A stretch of 16,411 nucleotides of DNA from Chrysochromulina parva (taxonomy: Eukaryota; Haptophyta; Prymnesiales; Chrysochromulinaceae): assembly GCA_002887195.1 (NCBI GenBank), contig PJAB01001201.1, positions 1 through 16,411 of the forward strand. Reading direction: 5' to 3'. Positions 1 to 7,844 of this stretch are shown here, piece after piece. The first letter of the stretch is position 1; the number at the start of each line of letters is the position of its first letter. The position numbers and the translations under genes were made by a program. Below the pieces are notes generated by a model. That model was not told the DNA's origin, did no database searches, and saw only the letters and a list, made by a program, of their open reading frames with translations.

Positions 1-132
1 TGGCACCTTGCCGTCGCTGCCTTCCGGGTTCGGGTAAATCAAGGCGTGCCGCTGAACAACCATGGAGAGCGAGACCAGCGAGCCGGCAACCACCTCGAGC
101 ACGATCGCCAAGACGATCGAACCGGTCGCCAT
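1..132 (-). CDS. NIPA-like (DUF803) membrane transporter, N-terminal 44 codons only
   Basis: On the minus strand an ATG (complement of 130-132) opens a frame that runs 44 codons off the window edge. The peptide starts MATGSIVLAIVLEVV and continues through a hydrophobic segment to SMVVQRHALIYPNPEG. One membrane helix followed by a Q-R/K-x-A/G-L motif resembles the first helix of NIPA magnesium transporters of the DUF803 family, but only this helix is visible, so the family call is tentative. The context GGCATGG is Kozak-like. The copy at the right end encodes the same 44 residues with one silent change (GGT versus GGG at codon 4). The leader contains a 7-bp stem with a 7-nt loop (207-227). The gene is divergent from the EF-hand gene, with 300 bp between the starts. 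The fragment is cut by the contig end, not by mutation. Confidence 0.5.
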   Translation of the reverse strand, partial: MATGSIVLAIVLEVVAGSLVSLSMVVQRHALIYPNPEGSDGKVP

Positions 133-193
133 GCCGCGATCGCGTCCGGCGGCGACCGCTCGTTTTCAAAGGGAACAAGGCTTCGCGGACCGG
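1..193. repeat. Left arm of terminal inverted repeat
   Basis: Bases 1-193 read as the reverse complement of 16223-16411. The first 162 bases match with one substitution (position 121). Beyond that there are two 2-base indels plus a mismatch up to 193, and then similarity fades. The well-conserved part is the coding start of an outward-reading gene plus some of its leader. Both arms end at exactly the same base. No transposase, integrase or polymerase lies between the arms, so this looks like two copies of a duplicated gene at contig ends rather than a transposon terminus. Confidence 0.9.
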
Positions 194-381
194 GGGGTTG
201 TTTGCCGCGGCGATTCGGCTTCGCCGCCGGACCTCGCTCGGTGTGAAGCAAAACATGAAGTTCTGTCTAAAATCTTTTCGATAGGGAAAAAAGGGTTCAC
301 ACGAGTCATCTACATTGTATGTGCACGAATCGCGTCCCAAACGCGGAAAGTATCGACGTTCTTTTCTGTTTCGTTTCGGCG

Positions 382-411
382 GACTGTGCGCGACTGTGCG
401 CGACTGTGCGC
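382..411 (+). repeat. Three tandem copies of GACTGTGCGC
   Basis: The unit GACTGTGCGC occurs three times in a row with a 10-bp period, ending 21 bases before the preferred ATG of the EF-hand gene. It lies in the presumed 5' leader. If translation began at the upstream ATG (319) it would encode a Cys/Ala-rich run unlike the rest of the protein, which argues against that start. Confidence 0.8.
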
Positions 412-432
412 GTGGGCGGCCTAACCGCGAGT

Positions 433-2610
433 ATGGCCGCTCTCAGCCCCACGCGGGTTCTCTCGCGAGGCGATCTGCCGCCCTTGAGCCCTGGAGGGTT
501 GCCGAGCATGTGTAGCCCACCAGCGAGGCTCTCGCCACGGCGGACCGGGCTTGCCATGCGACTGGCTGAGGAGGCCGCTGCAAGCGAGGCACATGAGCTC
601 AGGAGAATGCACAACCAATCGTGGTTCGCGTACTCTCATTCAAAGGGCATTGCAGGGTACCATGGAGCTCCATCGCGTGATCGCCCCGAGCCGTACGCCT
701 CCTACAGCATGTTTGAGCTCGAACGCAGCGCAGTCATCGCCCTTGGCAATCCCAAGCCTCCGTCGAGCACCAGCAATCTGAGGAGCTCCCAGACGAAGAG
801 CACGCGGACGAGCCCACCTCGCACAGCTTCGTCACCTCGCGACGAGGAGGAATTGATCAGCTGGGACATTGGCCGCCTGGCAAGGGCGCGCGCTATGGGC
901 TCCACCACCAAGTTGGCACCAGCACCCCCGTCTCCGCGGCTCCTCACGCTCGCGAAGCCGCTCCGTTCCAGGGGGATGCTGATCAACGTGCGCATGTCAC
1001 CACCCTCCACGGCGAGGCCAGGCCAAACGCGCTTCAACACGCTGAAGGGGACGTACGAGTACACGCGCGAAGACGGCACGGTCGAGGACCATCGCAATAT
1101 GCATTGCACCATGACCTCCCGCCACCTCGACTTCGGTCCTCCGCCCAAGGTGAAGGTCTCGCCGCGGGTCCTTCCAAAGGTGCTTAGGGTGCTTCTGAAG
1201 GCAGAAGCGCGCCGAGAAAAAGAAAGGAGCCCCGCCTTTGCCCAAGCCAAAGCCTCGCTTGAGAGCGCGCTCGCTCGCTCTCTCAACACGCTGGTGAACT
1301 GCTTTTCGCAGTGGGACGCAGATGGAAGCGGCACCATCGATAAGTTCGAGTTTCGCAAGGCGGTTACGGAGCAGCTCGGGTGGAGCTGCAAGATGTTCGC
1401 AACCGGCTCTGCCCATAGCTGGGGACCCGAAAATGTATGCGATGCCGTATTCGCCGACCACGACGTCGACGGGTCTGGAACGGTCGAGTACAAGGAGTAC
1501 GTGCGTTACGCGCTGCGCGGAGCTCTCAAACGATCCCATACGCGGATCATCGACATCTTCAAGAAGTGGGACGCGGATGGTAGTCGAATGATCGAGAAAG
1601 CCGAGTTTCGGCGTGCTGTTGAAGAGATCGGCTTCGATGCTCCTTCCGAAGAGCTCAACGCCATCTTCGACATGATCGATACGGATGGCTCCGGGGTTGT
1701 GAGTTACGAGGAATTGCACGCGCTCTTGCGGCGTGGTTCGGATATCACGCTCGAAAAGAGCTTGCAAGATGGAGTCAAGGGTGAGATCGAGACGGAAGCG
1801 CGCCTGAAGATCGCAACCCGCAAGGATGCGAACGAGCGGCGTGGCCCCATGCGGGCGGCCACGGTGGATGAACTCCGCAAGGCGATCTCGGAGCGTTACA
1901 CGCGCGTCATGGACCTCTTCAAGATGTTTGACAAGAACGGCGATGGCCGTGTGGCCAAATCGGAGTTTCGTGCCGCCCTCCCACTCCTGGGCTTCGATTC
2001 GAGCTCCGCTTCCGTCATCGACAACCTTTTCGACTCCTTGGATGTCGATGGGTCAGGCTCTATCGATCACATCGAGCTCAATGCCAGGTTGCGCCAGGGC
2101 GCCGATGTGGCACTTGACGAGGCGCTGCAGGATGGCGCGATGGGCGAGATTGTTCTTGAGGCTAAACTCAAAATCGCGGCCCGCACCGGCTTGGATGACC
2201 GCGGCACCTCGGCGCCGCTCGAAGTGGTGACCGTCGACGCGCTGCGGCAGGCCCTCGTCAGCGGCCTCACGCGAGTCGTCGAGGTCTTCCGCATGCTCGA
2301 CCGCAACCTCGACGGCATTGTGACCAAGAAGGAGTTCCGGGCGGCATTGCCGCTGCTCGGTTTCGACGGCCGCAACACGACCGTCGTGGATCAGCTGTTT
2401 GACGAGCTCGACGTTGATCAGAGCGGCTCAGTCGATTATGATGAGCTTGCCGCACGCCTCGAGATGCGCGGGGCGAGTGCGCAGGTGCGCGAGGAGCTGC
2501 GCGCAACCTTCAAAACGGATGAACAGAAGGCTCTCGAGAGTGAGCGCTATGGGCACAACCCTCTCGCTGCGAAACGAACCTTCTGGGCGCCGAGCGGGTT
2601 GGGCGCTTGA
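433..2610 (+). CDS. Multi-EF-hand calcium-binding protein (eight EF-hands)
   Basis: This is an intronless frame of 725 codons from the ATG at 433 (A at -3, G at +4). An upstream in-frame ATG at 319 would add 38 poorly conserved-looking residues across a tandem repeat, so 433 is preferred. The first ~280 residues are basic, Ser/Pro-rich and unrecognised. Eight EF-hand loops follow; counted from the 319 ATG they start at residues 333 (DADGSGTIDKFE), 382, 418, 454, 538, 575, 661 and 698. Loops 1, 2, 4, 5, 6 and 8 keep the usual calcium ligands. Loop 3 has R where G is expected (DADGSRMIEKAE), and loop 7 (DRNLDGIVTKKE) has L at its fourth position and keeps the other usual residues. The last three EF pairs are separated by a repeated helical linker (LQDG-KGEI-EA-LKIA), pointing to tandem duplication of a roughly 120-residue module. 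It is probably a calcium sensor or structural protein of cytoplasm or flagellum; no enzymatic domain is seen. Fold call secure, role unknown. Confidence 0.93.
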   Translation: MAALSPTRVLSRGDLPPLSPGGLPSMCSPPARLSPRRTGLAMRLAEEAAASEAHELRRMHNQSWFAYSHSKGIAGYHGAPSRDRPEPYASYSMFELERSAVIALGNPKPPSSTSNLRSSQTKSTRTSPPRTASSPRDEEELISWDIGRLARARAMGSTTKLAPAPPSPRLLTLAKPLRSRGMLINVRMSPPSTARPGQTRFNTLKGTYEYTREDGTVEDHRNMHCTMTSRHLDFGPPPKVKVSPRVLPKVLRVLLKAEARREKERSPAFAQAKASLESALARSLNTLVNCFSQWDADGSGTIDKFEFRKAVTEQLGWSCKMFATGSAHSWGPENVCDAVFADHDVDGSGTVEYKEYVRYALRGALKRSHTRIIDIFKKWDADGSRMIEKAEFRRAVEEIGFDAPSEELNAIFDMIDTDGSGVVSYEELHALLRRGSDITLEKSLQDGVKGEIETEARLKIATRKDANERRGPMRAATVDELRKAISERYTRVMDLFKMFDKNGDGRVAKSEFRAALPLLGFDSSSASVIDNLFDSLDVDGSGSIDHIELNARLRQGADVALDEALQDGAMGEIVLEAKLKIAARTGLDDRGTSAPLEVVTVDALRQALVSGLTRVVEVFRMLDRNLDGIVTKKEFRAALPLLGFDGRNTTVVDQLFDELDVDQSGSVDYDELAARLEMRGASAQVREELRATFKTDEQKALESERYGHNPLAAKRTFWAPSGLGA

Positions 2611-3930
2611 GCTACATTAAAGGCTCTTCCACCCCTTACTTAAACACAATGGATTTGGGGGGGGGGGGCTTATGCCATTTCTGTGGTCGCGTTCGTCGAT
2701 CAAAATTCGACGGTAAAATTTCGAAGATTAGTCAACTCGATATCTAGTTTCGTCAACGGGCGCTAGTAGCTCGCTTTCGTGCTGCCGTGCGCGCTACCAA
2801 GGCGTCTCGTCTAGCGTCTAGACGAACCGTAAACGCAATCTGCGCTCCCATCATGCTTCCCACTCGAGCTTTTTCGGCGATTCGCGCGGCTGTCGTGACC
2901 CATTCGGCCCCTGTGAAGATTCCGACCGCGATGGAAGGATACGAGTACGCTGCTCTCATGCGCGCAATCGAGGTTGTGAAGACCAAGCCGCTCCTGCTTG
3001 GCTGCTCGCACTCGAGGGCGACCTCGTGCACGAGCTACTTGTGCCCATTCTGTTCGAGCTCGCGCGAGGCGCCCACAGACGAGAGGAGCATAACACACTC
3101 AAGGTGCCCATGATCGAGGCTGAGCATCATCGCAATCTTGCTAGAGGTCGTGTCGGGTGCACGCGCACGCCTGGAACTCACACCTGGAAGGTATCCCCGT
3201 TATTACTTAGACGGTATGTATCCGTCTTTTGTCGGCCTCTCGCGCGTGGTACGCGCGCGTCACCGACAAATAATGTTTCGCGCGGAGCATCTTGGCTTTG
3301 GTCGTCTGGGGTTCAACAAAAGTAACACGTGCTCTGGAGGTTATTTCTCTCTTCGCCATGCTCTTAGCACATGAGTGGCGTGGCGACCCACACCGGTCAG
3401 GGGGGATCTCCCCCAGGATCCTCCGCCGCTCGCACGTCCCCTCGCCGCACCGACCCCTCGCCGCGTACCGTGCCGAAATCCGAATGCACAATTCGCATGT
3501 GTTCTGTTGTTCTCTGGCCAACCCGATTTGCAGGACGAGCGCGCTTACGCATTCCAGCTTTATCTGCGCTTGTCGGCTGCATCTCACTGCGTCGCGAATC
3601 GCGGGTCGTGTGTAAGAAATCACAGACACCCAACAAACATCTTTCACACCATATTCACACACCATACGTGGGTTCCGAGAAGTGGGGGGATTAGAGGGCG
3701 AGAGGCCCATGGCGAGCTTAAAGCTCATGTGTTCTGTTTGTTGTGTTCAGTTTTCGTGCATCGCTAGATCCTAGACACATCGCATGAGCATTCAATTCCC
3801 AAACAGGTGTAGGGATGGGCCCTATGAATAACATGCAAATAATGGTAGACCACTGGCCATATGCCACTGGGCCTCTCGTCTTTGGGTCAAGGCTGCCGCT
3901 CTTGGCGTTACTGTGGAGGTTGCAGTCTGC
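2611..3930. other. Intergenic stretch without a convincing gene
   Basis: This 1.3-kb spacer lies between two convergent genes, so it should hold both 3' ends. Its base composition is more AT-rich than the flanking genes. A run of 12 G lies at 2657-2668. Short frames occur on both strands (for example the minus strand of 2753-3031 and of 3207-3728), but none shows a recognisable motif or coding-like composition. Two adjacent hairpins lie at 3209-3269. A GC-rich 6-bp stem with almost no loop lies near 3396. I see no tRNA, rRNA or mobile-element gene. Confidence 0.6.
3209..3269. other. Two adjacent inverted repeats (possible structured RNA)
   Basis: AGACGG (3209-3214) pairs with CCGTCT (3222-3227) around a 7-base loop. 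One base later TTGTCGG (3229-3235) pairs with CCGACAA (3263-3269), and CGCGCG at 3241-3246 can pair with a CGCGCG inside 3252-3259 within that outer stem. Two neighbouring hairpins in an otherwise empty spacer could belong to a 3' UTR element or a small RNA, or be chance in GC-rich DNA. They match no RNA family I recognise. Confidence 0.35.
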
Positions 3931-5286
3931 TCACCGCGCTGGCCGGCTGGCAGCGCGCGGGCCCCGCCCGGGCTCCGATCCCTCTCCCGCCACCTCCGCA
4001 CGTACACGCACTCCGTTCGACAGCTCACTTAACAGCTCTCGTTGACAGAGAACACATTGGCACCAAAAGCCATACTTTGCATGCAGCTTCTCGCGCCGCG
4101 CGTGCACAGAGAGCACGTGGCCATCAGCCGCAAGGTATGACGTCGTGAGCTCCTCACCCGCAGCAATGGGGCACACGGCGCGCACGAACGCCACGTTGTC
4201 ATGATCGCCAAAGTCTCTCGACGTGTTTGGCTCGCACGCATGGTTCATGCGGCAGAGACGCTCGAAGAGGACGGCGGTCCAAGGCCGTACGCCGTCAAAG
4301 CAGTTGCTCCGCAGGATGCCACCCGGCGTCTTCCGAACCCTCTCGAACCCGTCGTCATCGAGCTCGAGCGAGGCGAAGTTGTCACAGAGTTCGAGCATGC
4401 GCCCTTGGGCTCCGGCAGGCAGCTGCTCGTACGCGCGCTGCGCGGCGTGCTGGAGGAGCAGGTCGAATTCCGGCGTCGCCTCAGGCTCAGTGGCTGCCGC
4501 TTTGGCCGCTCGCGCGAGCAGCGGACCCATATTTGGATCGTCTGGCTGCCAAAAATGGACAATGACGAGAGGCGTTTCGTGCAGGAGCAACGTGCCTGCC
4601 TCGATGGGGCGCGTGGCGAAGATGCCCCAGCCGCCTTGGCCGTCGCGGCAGCAGCTGATGCGGTCGGTCGAAAACAGGCCTCGGGTGAGCGCCGGCGAGT
4701 CGGGCGGCGGAGCCTCCGAGGAGGGAATGACGTTACGGAGCGAGAGCGAGAGCAGCGGCTGGGCGGCGGTAGTCGGTGCAGGTCCCACGTGCCTGAGCTT
4801 GACGCGCCCCGACGCTTTGAGCACGCCCGCCTCCTTGCTCGACGAAGGAGCGACCACTGTCGCCTGCCGTCCATTCAGTTCTGGTTTCGACGTACCGACG
4901 ATTGTGACCTGTGCCAATGGGGCCGGTCGCAACTTCTCATCCGCAAATCCGATCGCAAGACAATCCAGGCAGACCCACATGGCTTCTTGGCGCTGGATGT
5001 AGTGGGTGGCGTCGATGCGGCTACACTCGGCACAGCCGAGGACGAGCGGAGAGTCACGCTGACGCGACAAACACTTTGCCAGCTCGCTGTGCGTCGCTGC
5101 AGAGCCCGTGAAGAACTCGACGAGCTGAGAGTGAGACATTGGCATCAGGCCATCTTCGCCCAAAGCTACTGTGACGGTGTATGCTTCTGATAGCACAGGG
5201 GCGGGCAGCACCCATTCGTATCGAGTGCGGCCAGTCTTCGCGTCGCGGCGCTTGACAATGCCATGAGAAGAGCCCTTCGCATTCAT
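3931..5286 (-). CDS. SET-domain protein, SMYD-like putative lysine methyltransferase
   Basis: This is a 451-residue frame. An in-frame TGA sits immediately before the ATG, so the start is fixed unless an upstream exon exists. The N-terminal part has a two-CxxC pair (C85/C88 and C106/C109), likely a small zinc site, then a short SH3/KOW-like stretch around 125-168 containing PELNGRQATVV. A split SET domain follows: GWGIFATRPIEAGT at 219-232 (cofactor loop), a helical insertion, the catalytic core NHACEPN at 348-354, GEELTTSY at 377-384 with the conserved Tyr384, and a post-SET CxCxxC at C409, C411 and C414 after a KYGF turn. All key SET residues are present, so it should be active, using S-adenosylmethionine to methylate lysine. 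The split SET with a C-terminal Cys cluster resembles SMYD proteins, but no MYND finger is seen inside the domain. The last ~30 residues are low-complexity and could be altered by unseen splicing. The upstream neighbour on the same strand ends 151 bp away. Confidence 0.85.
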   Translation of the reverse strand: MNAKGSSHGIVKRRDAKTGRTRYEWVLPAPVLSEAYTVTVALGEDGLMPMSHSQLVEFFTGSAATHSELAKCLSRQRDSPLVLGCAECSRIDATHYIQRQEAMWVCLDCLAIGFADEKLRPAPLAQVTIVGTSKPELNGRQATVVAPSSSKEAGVLKASGRVKLRHVGPAPTTAAQPLLSLSLRNVIPSSEAPPPDSPALTRGLFSTDRISCCRDGQGGWGIFATRPIEAGTLLLHETPLVIVHFWQPDDPNMGPLLARAAKAAATEPEATPEFDLLLQHAAQRAYEQLPAGAQGRMLELCDNFASLELDDDGFERVRKTPGGILRSNCFDGVRPWTAVLFERLCRMNHACEPNTSRDFGDHDNVAFVRAVCPIAAGEELTTSYLAADGHVLSVHARREKLHAKYGFWCQCVLCQRELLSELSNGVRVRAEVAGEGSEPGRGPRAASRPAR

Positions 5287-5437
5287 TCACACGTTCCCCA
5301 GCGCTGACCTTTACCAACAAGCGCGACCGCGGTGACAGCGCCCGTCTGTCCTGTGTTTCGCGTGGTAGTGGCTGGTCGGTACATGTACCTTGTGTGTCGA
5401 TTCAACTGACCCTTTCGCAACAAATAGTCCTGCAATT

Positions 5438-6496
5438 TTAATAATATATCTGGATGCCCGCCTGGCTGCTGCCTGCCACGCTGCTCGCCGAGCTGCCGCC
5501 TGTGTGTGAATGTGAATACTTGGCCACGCTGCTCGCCGAGCTGCCGCCGCCATCGCCACCGCCGCCCGCACCGACGCCACCGCTGCCGCTGCTGCCGCTC
5601 CTAGTGTGCGCGCTCAGATGTTCGGGGAGGCTCGCGAGCATCGCATCCGACACGGCCCAATCGTCCTCGTCGGCACGCGTCGCACCTCCGGGCGCGGCCA
5701 TGGGCACGGGAGCACCCAGAATGGCCACGGGCGCACCCAGAATGGGCACGGGCGCACCCAGAATGGCCCTGGGCGCACTCGGAATGGCCACGGGCGCTTG
5801 GCTGCCGATTGGCAGGGCGTCAGGCAAGTTGGCGAGCACCTCGTCCGACAGCTGCCAATCGTCGTCGTTGACGGGCGCCGTCGCGAGCGGAGGCGGCGCG
5901 GCGGCCAATGGCACTACGTCTGGCAAGCTTGCCAGCGCCTCGTCAGAGATCTGCCAGTCATCCTCGGACGCGGGCGCCGCTGCGGACGCAGGCGACGGGC
6001 TCTCGACGTCCGCCATCAGGCTTGCGAGGATGGCTCGGGCTGATTTTTGAGCGACGGCTGGGCGGAACTTGACGTGCGTCACCTGCACGCCATCGCGAGC
6101 CGCGCGTACGAGCAGCTCGTTGGTAGGGTCGCGCGAGTCGTCGCCGTTGCCGTCCCAACGCCAGACCTTCAGGCTGCGTTCCCATCGGAAGCCGAGCGGC
6201 TTCAAGAGCATCTCCTTGCACTGCTCGGTGTCGCCGGTTACGTCGGTGATGGCTCCGGCACGCTGCACGCAGCGGAGTTGCAGGCCCGTGCCGAGAGGCG
6301 CGTCCTGAGGCGTCGCCCGAGGCCGCTTTGCCGCAAAGTGCGAGGTGATAGCTGGCGAGGAGAATGAAGGGCCGTCGTCGGAGAGCCTTGGCGTTTGCGC
6401 CGTAGCCGATGGCGGCAACGGGCGCTTCGGGCTTGCGTACGATGGCGATGAAGACGAGCTGATGGGGTCCGTGCTGGCGGAAGGACGTGAAGCCAT
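5438..6496 (-). CDS. Disordered protein with a GxRW/W module and three DDWxxSDxxLAxLP motifs
   Basis: This is a 352-residue frame starting at an ATG in a perfect Kozak context (GCCGCCATGG). Residues 1-70 are Ser/Pro-rich with a basic patch (KRPR at 57-60) that could be a nuclear localisation signal. Residues 72-116 hold a compact module with GDTEQCKEML and LGFRWERSLKVWRW. It resembles small domains with a G-x-R-W...W pattern such as DUF5710, where the aromatic residues pack together. The rest is low-complexity Ala/Pro linker carrying three copies of an acidic-aromatic motif: EDDWQISDEALASLPD (178-193), DDDWQLSDEVLANLPD (211-226) and EDDWAVSDAMLASLPE (277-292). Conservation of the motif amid drifting linkers suggests a repeated docking peptide, perhaps for a nuclear partner. 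A Gly/Ser-rich tail ends in GIQIYY. No enzyme domain is seen and I do not recognise the family. It is divergent from the LYR-J gene. Confidence 0.75.
   Translation of the reverse strand: MASRPSASTDPISSSSSPSYASPKRPLPPSATAQTPRLSDDGPSFSSPAITSHFAAKRPRATPQDAPLGTGLQLRCVQRAGAITDVTGDTEQCKEMLLKPLGFRWERSLKVWRWDGNGDDSRDPTNELLVRAARDGVQVTHVKFRPAVAQKSARAILASLMADVESPSPASAAAPASEDDWQISDEALASLPDVVPLAAAPPPLATAPVNDDDWQLSDEVLANLPDALPIGSQAPVAIPSAPRAILGAPVPILGAPVAILGAPVPMAAPGGATRADEDDWAVSDAMLASLPEHLSAHTRSGSSGSGGVGAGGGGDGGGSSASSVAKYSHSHTGGSSASSVAGSSQAGIQIYY
5700..5801 (-). repeat. 21-bp coding minisatellite
   Basis: Four full units and a partial fifth with a 21-bp period (5700, 5721, 5742, 5763, 5784) encode repeats of the type PILGAPV/AILGAPV in the linker between the second and third DDW motifs. 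The period is a multiple of three, so copy-number change keeps the frame. Confidence 0.85.
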
Positions 6497-6734
6497 GGCG
6501 GCGGCGTCAGCGCTGTGGCCGGGTCCCCAAGGTCAGCCAGTCACACGCGCTCGGAGTTCTCGGACGACTGTTTCATGCCGCGTTACGCAAGTTCATGAAA
6601 ATTACTGTACGCGCGCGCCGGTGTCCTCAACATTAGAAAACATGGAACCAGTCAAGATTCCGGAGAGTCCATCAACGCAGAAGAAAAGGTCGAGCCTCGT
6701 GTGGACTTGACTTTTCCGCGGAATCCTGGACCGA
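6497..6734. promoter_or_regulatory. Divergent promoter region with an inverted repeat
   Basis: The 238 bp between two divergent starts must hold both leaders and probably a shared promoter. A 7-bp inverted repeat TTTCATG (6571-6577) / CATGAAA (6594-6600) encloses the small symmetric element GCGTTACGC. No clear TATA box is seen. An in-frame TGA at 6708-6710 bounds the start of the LYR-J frame. Confidence 0.4.
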
Positions 6735-7361
6735 ATGGCTGCTTCTTCGACGACCAGTCCTGCTGAGGCAACGTCCGCTGAGTCGACGTGGGGCAGCGGG
6801 TTCGGTGGCATGTCAGTCGTCGCGGCGGCGTTCGCAGCGCTGTCGGTGCCAGCCGTTCTGTCTGGCCGTGCCTCGGTGGCGAAGCAGTCGCTCGGCCACA
6901 GATTGGAGGTGCTGATGCTCTACAAGCGCATCCTGCGTACCTGCCAGAGCTGGCCGTCGGTCAAAAAGGCGGAGGTCGCCGCCAGCATCCGCGACGAGTT
7001 CCGAACCAATGCCAGCGAAAGGTCTCCCAAGAGGATCGAAAAGATGCTCGCGGAGGCTCGCTCGGGGCTCCAGCAGCTCTCTCATCAGGCGGCGGAAGCG
7101 GCCAGAGCGCGGGCGACGCCGGGCGTTCGACGCGGGGATGCAGCCCTTCAGCGTGGAGATCCACGCCTTCAGGCCCACAGGTGGGCGCTCGACGAGCTCG
7201 GCGTGGGTGCGAAGCCGACGATGGCCGACCTGAAGCTGGCGTATCGCGAGCGCGCGAAGACGTGCCATCCTGACAGCGGCGGCACGGCCGAGGCCTTCGA
7301 GCGACTCACGCGCGCGTGGGAGCACGCGCAAAAGCATTATCCGCGTGTGGTCAAGGCTTGA
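6735..7361 (+). CDS. LYR-domain / J-domain fusion protein (putative mitochondrial Fe-S co-chaperone)
   Basis: This is a 208-residue frame and the first ATG after an in-frame TGA. Residues 22-43 are a hydrophobic, Ala/Val-rich stretch. M26 (6810) is a possible alternative start that would give a presequence-like N-terminus lacking acidic residues. Residues 55-115 match the LYR (Complex1_LYR) helical fold: LYKRILR at 62-68 (LYK in place of LYR), SWP, then SIRDEFRTN at 84-92 with the conserved phenylalanine, and a third helix KRIEKMLAEARSGLQQL. Residues 148-202 are a short J domain: helix I (HRWALDELGV), helix II (LKLAYRERAKTC), intact HPD at 178-180, and helix III (AFERLTRAWEHA). LYR proteins act in mitochondria with acyl-carrier protein in Fe-S cluster and complex assembly, and J domains stimulate Hsp70 ATPase. 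One chain carrying both would bring Hsp70 to a LYR/ACP complex, as HSC20 does in trans. Both domain calls rest on motifs. The fusion is in one uninterrupted exon, so it is not a splicing guess. Confidence 0.85.
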   Translation: MAASSTTSPAEATSAESTWGSGFGGMSVVAAAFAALSVPAVLSGRASVAKQSLGHRLEVLMLYKRILRTCQSWPSVKKAEVAASIRDEFRTNASERSPKRIEKMLAEARSGLQQLSHQAAEAARARATPGVRRGDAALQRGDPRLQAHRWALDELGVGAKPTMADLKLAYRERAKTCHPDSGGTAEAFERLTRAWEHAQKHYPRVVKA

Positions 7362-7844
7362 AAACGCCAGAGGCACATGATGGTATCGTCGATGACTACA
7401 ACGTTCCACGCGATGTAGCATGTAGGTCGGAGGGGCGCGGTCTTTGTAGGCCGTCCCACAAACTGTACAGTATGATGGCTGACAATGCAATTTACCCCCG
7501 CCCCCACCTTATATAACCTTGTATCCTATCACAATCCCGCCCGGCAGCATATGGCAGAAAGCGACAGGGAACACGTCCCTGCACGCTGGGGAGACCAAGA
7601 CCGGACTAGCACTAACTAGCACAATAATCAATATATTGGTGCTCATGATTGTTGCCGCATTGGTGGAGACAGTGCGACCCGAGACGAGCGCGAGCGTGCG
7701 TGGAGTGACACTCAGTACTTGTGTTGACCGAGGGGTGCGGAGCCGTCCGTTGAGACGGTGTTGTGGTGAGTTCGGATCACCGCGACGTAACTGACTGACT
7801 GTCTGGAACCGCTTCGCTCGTTTAGCTTCGAAGAAAGCGTCGTG
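7362..7844 (+). promoter_or_regulatory. Upstream region of the coiled-coil gene
   Basis: This 483-bp spacer holds the 3' end of the LYR-J gene and the promoter and leader of the next gene. It is AT-richer than the coding DNA. A TATA-like box lies at 7510-7516. A possible leader intron runs from GTGAGT at 7766 to TTTAG ending at 7825, with TAACTGAC as a branch-like site between. No gene is seen inside. Confidence 0.4.
7510..7516 (+). promoter_or_regulatory. TATA-like box
   Basis: TATATAA stands out in a C-rich context, about 335 bp before the coiled-coil gene ATG. If it is used, the leader would be about 300 bases, part of which could be removed by the proposed leader intron. It is a sequence match only; no start site is known. 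Confidence 0.3.

Noticed and set aside
319..432. Upstream ATG as the start of the EF-hand protein
   Set aside because: It would translate a 10-bp tandem repeat into a Cys-rich leader; the ATG at 433 has a better context. It cannot be fully excluded without a transcript.
2753..3031. Minus-strand 92-codon frame in the 1.3-kb spacer
   Set aside because: No recognisable motif, an overlapping open frame on the other strand, and no coding-like composition.
3207..3728. Minus-strand 173-codon frame in the same spacer
   Set aside because: Its residue mix is random-looking with scattered Cys and Arg, there is no domain, and it overlaps several equally open frames.
4201..5190. Long plus-strand frame of 329 codons
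   Set aside because: It lies antisense to the SET gene, whose motifs (GWGIF, NHACEPN, CxCxxC) are unmistakable. The plus-strand peptide shows no domain and is typical of GC-rich shadow frames.
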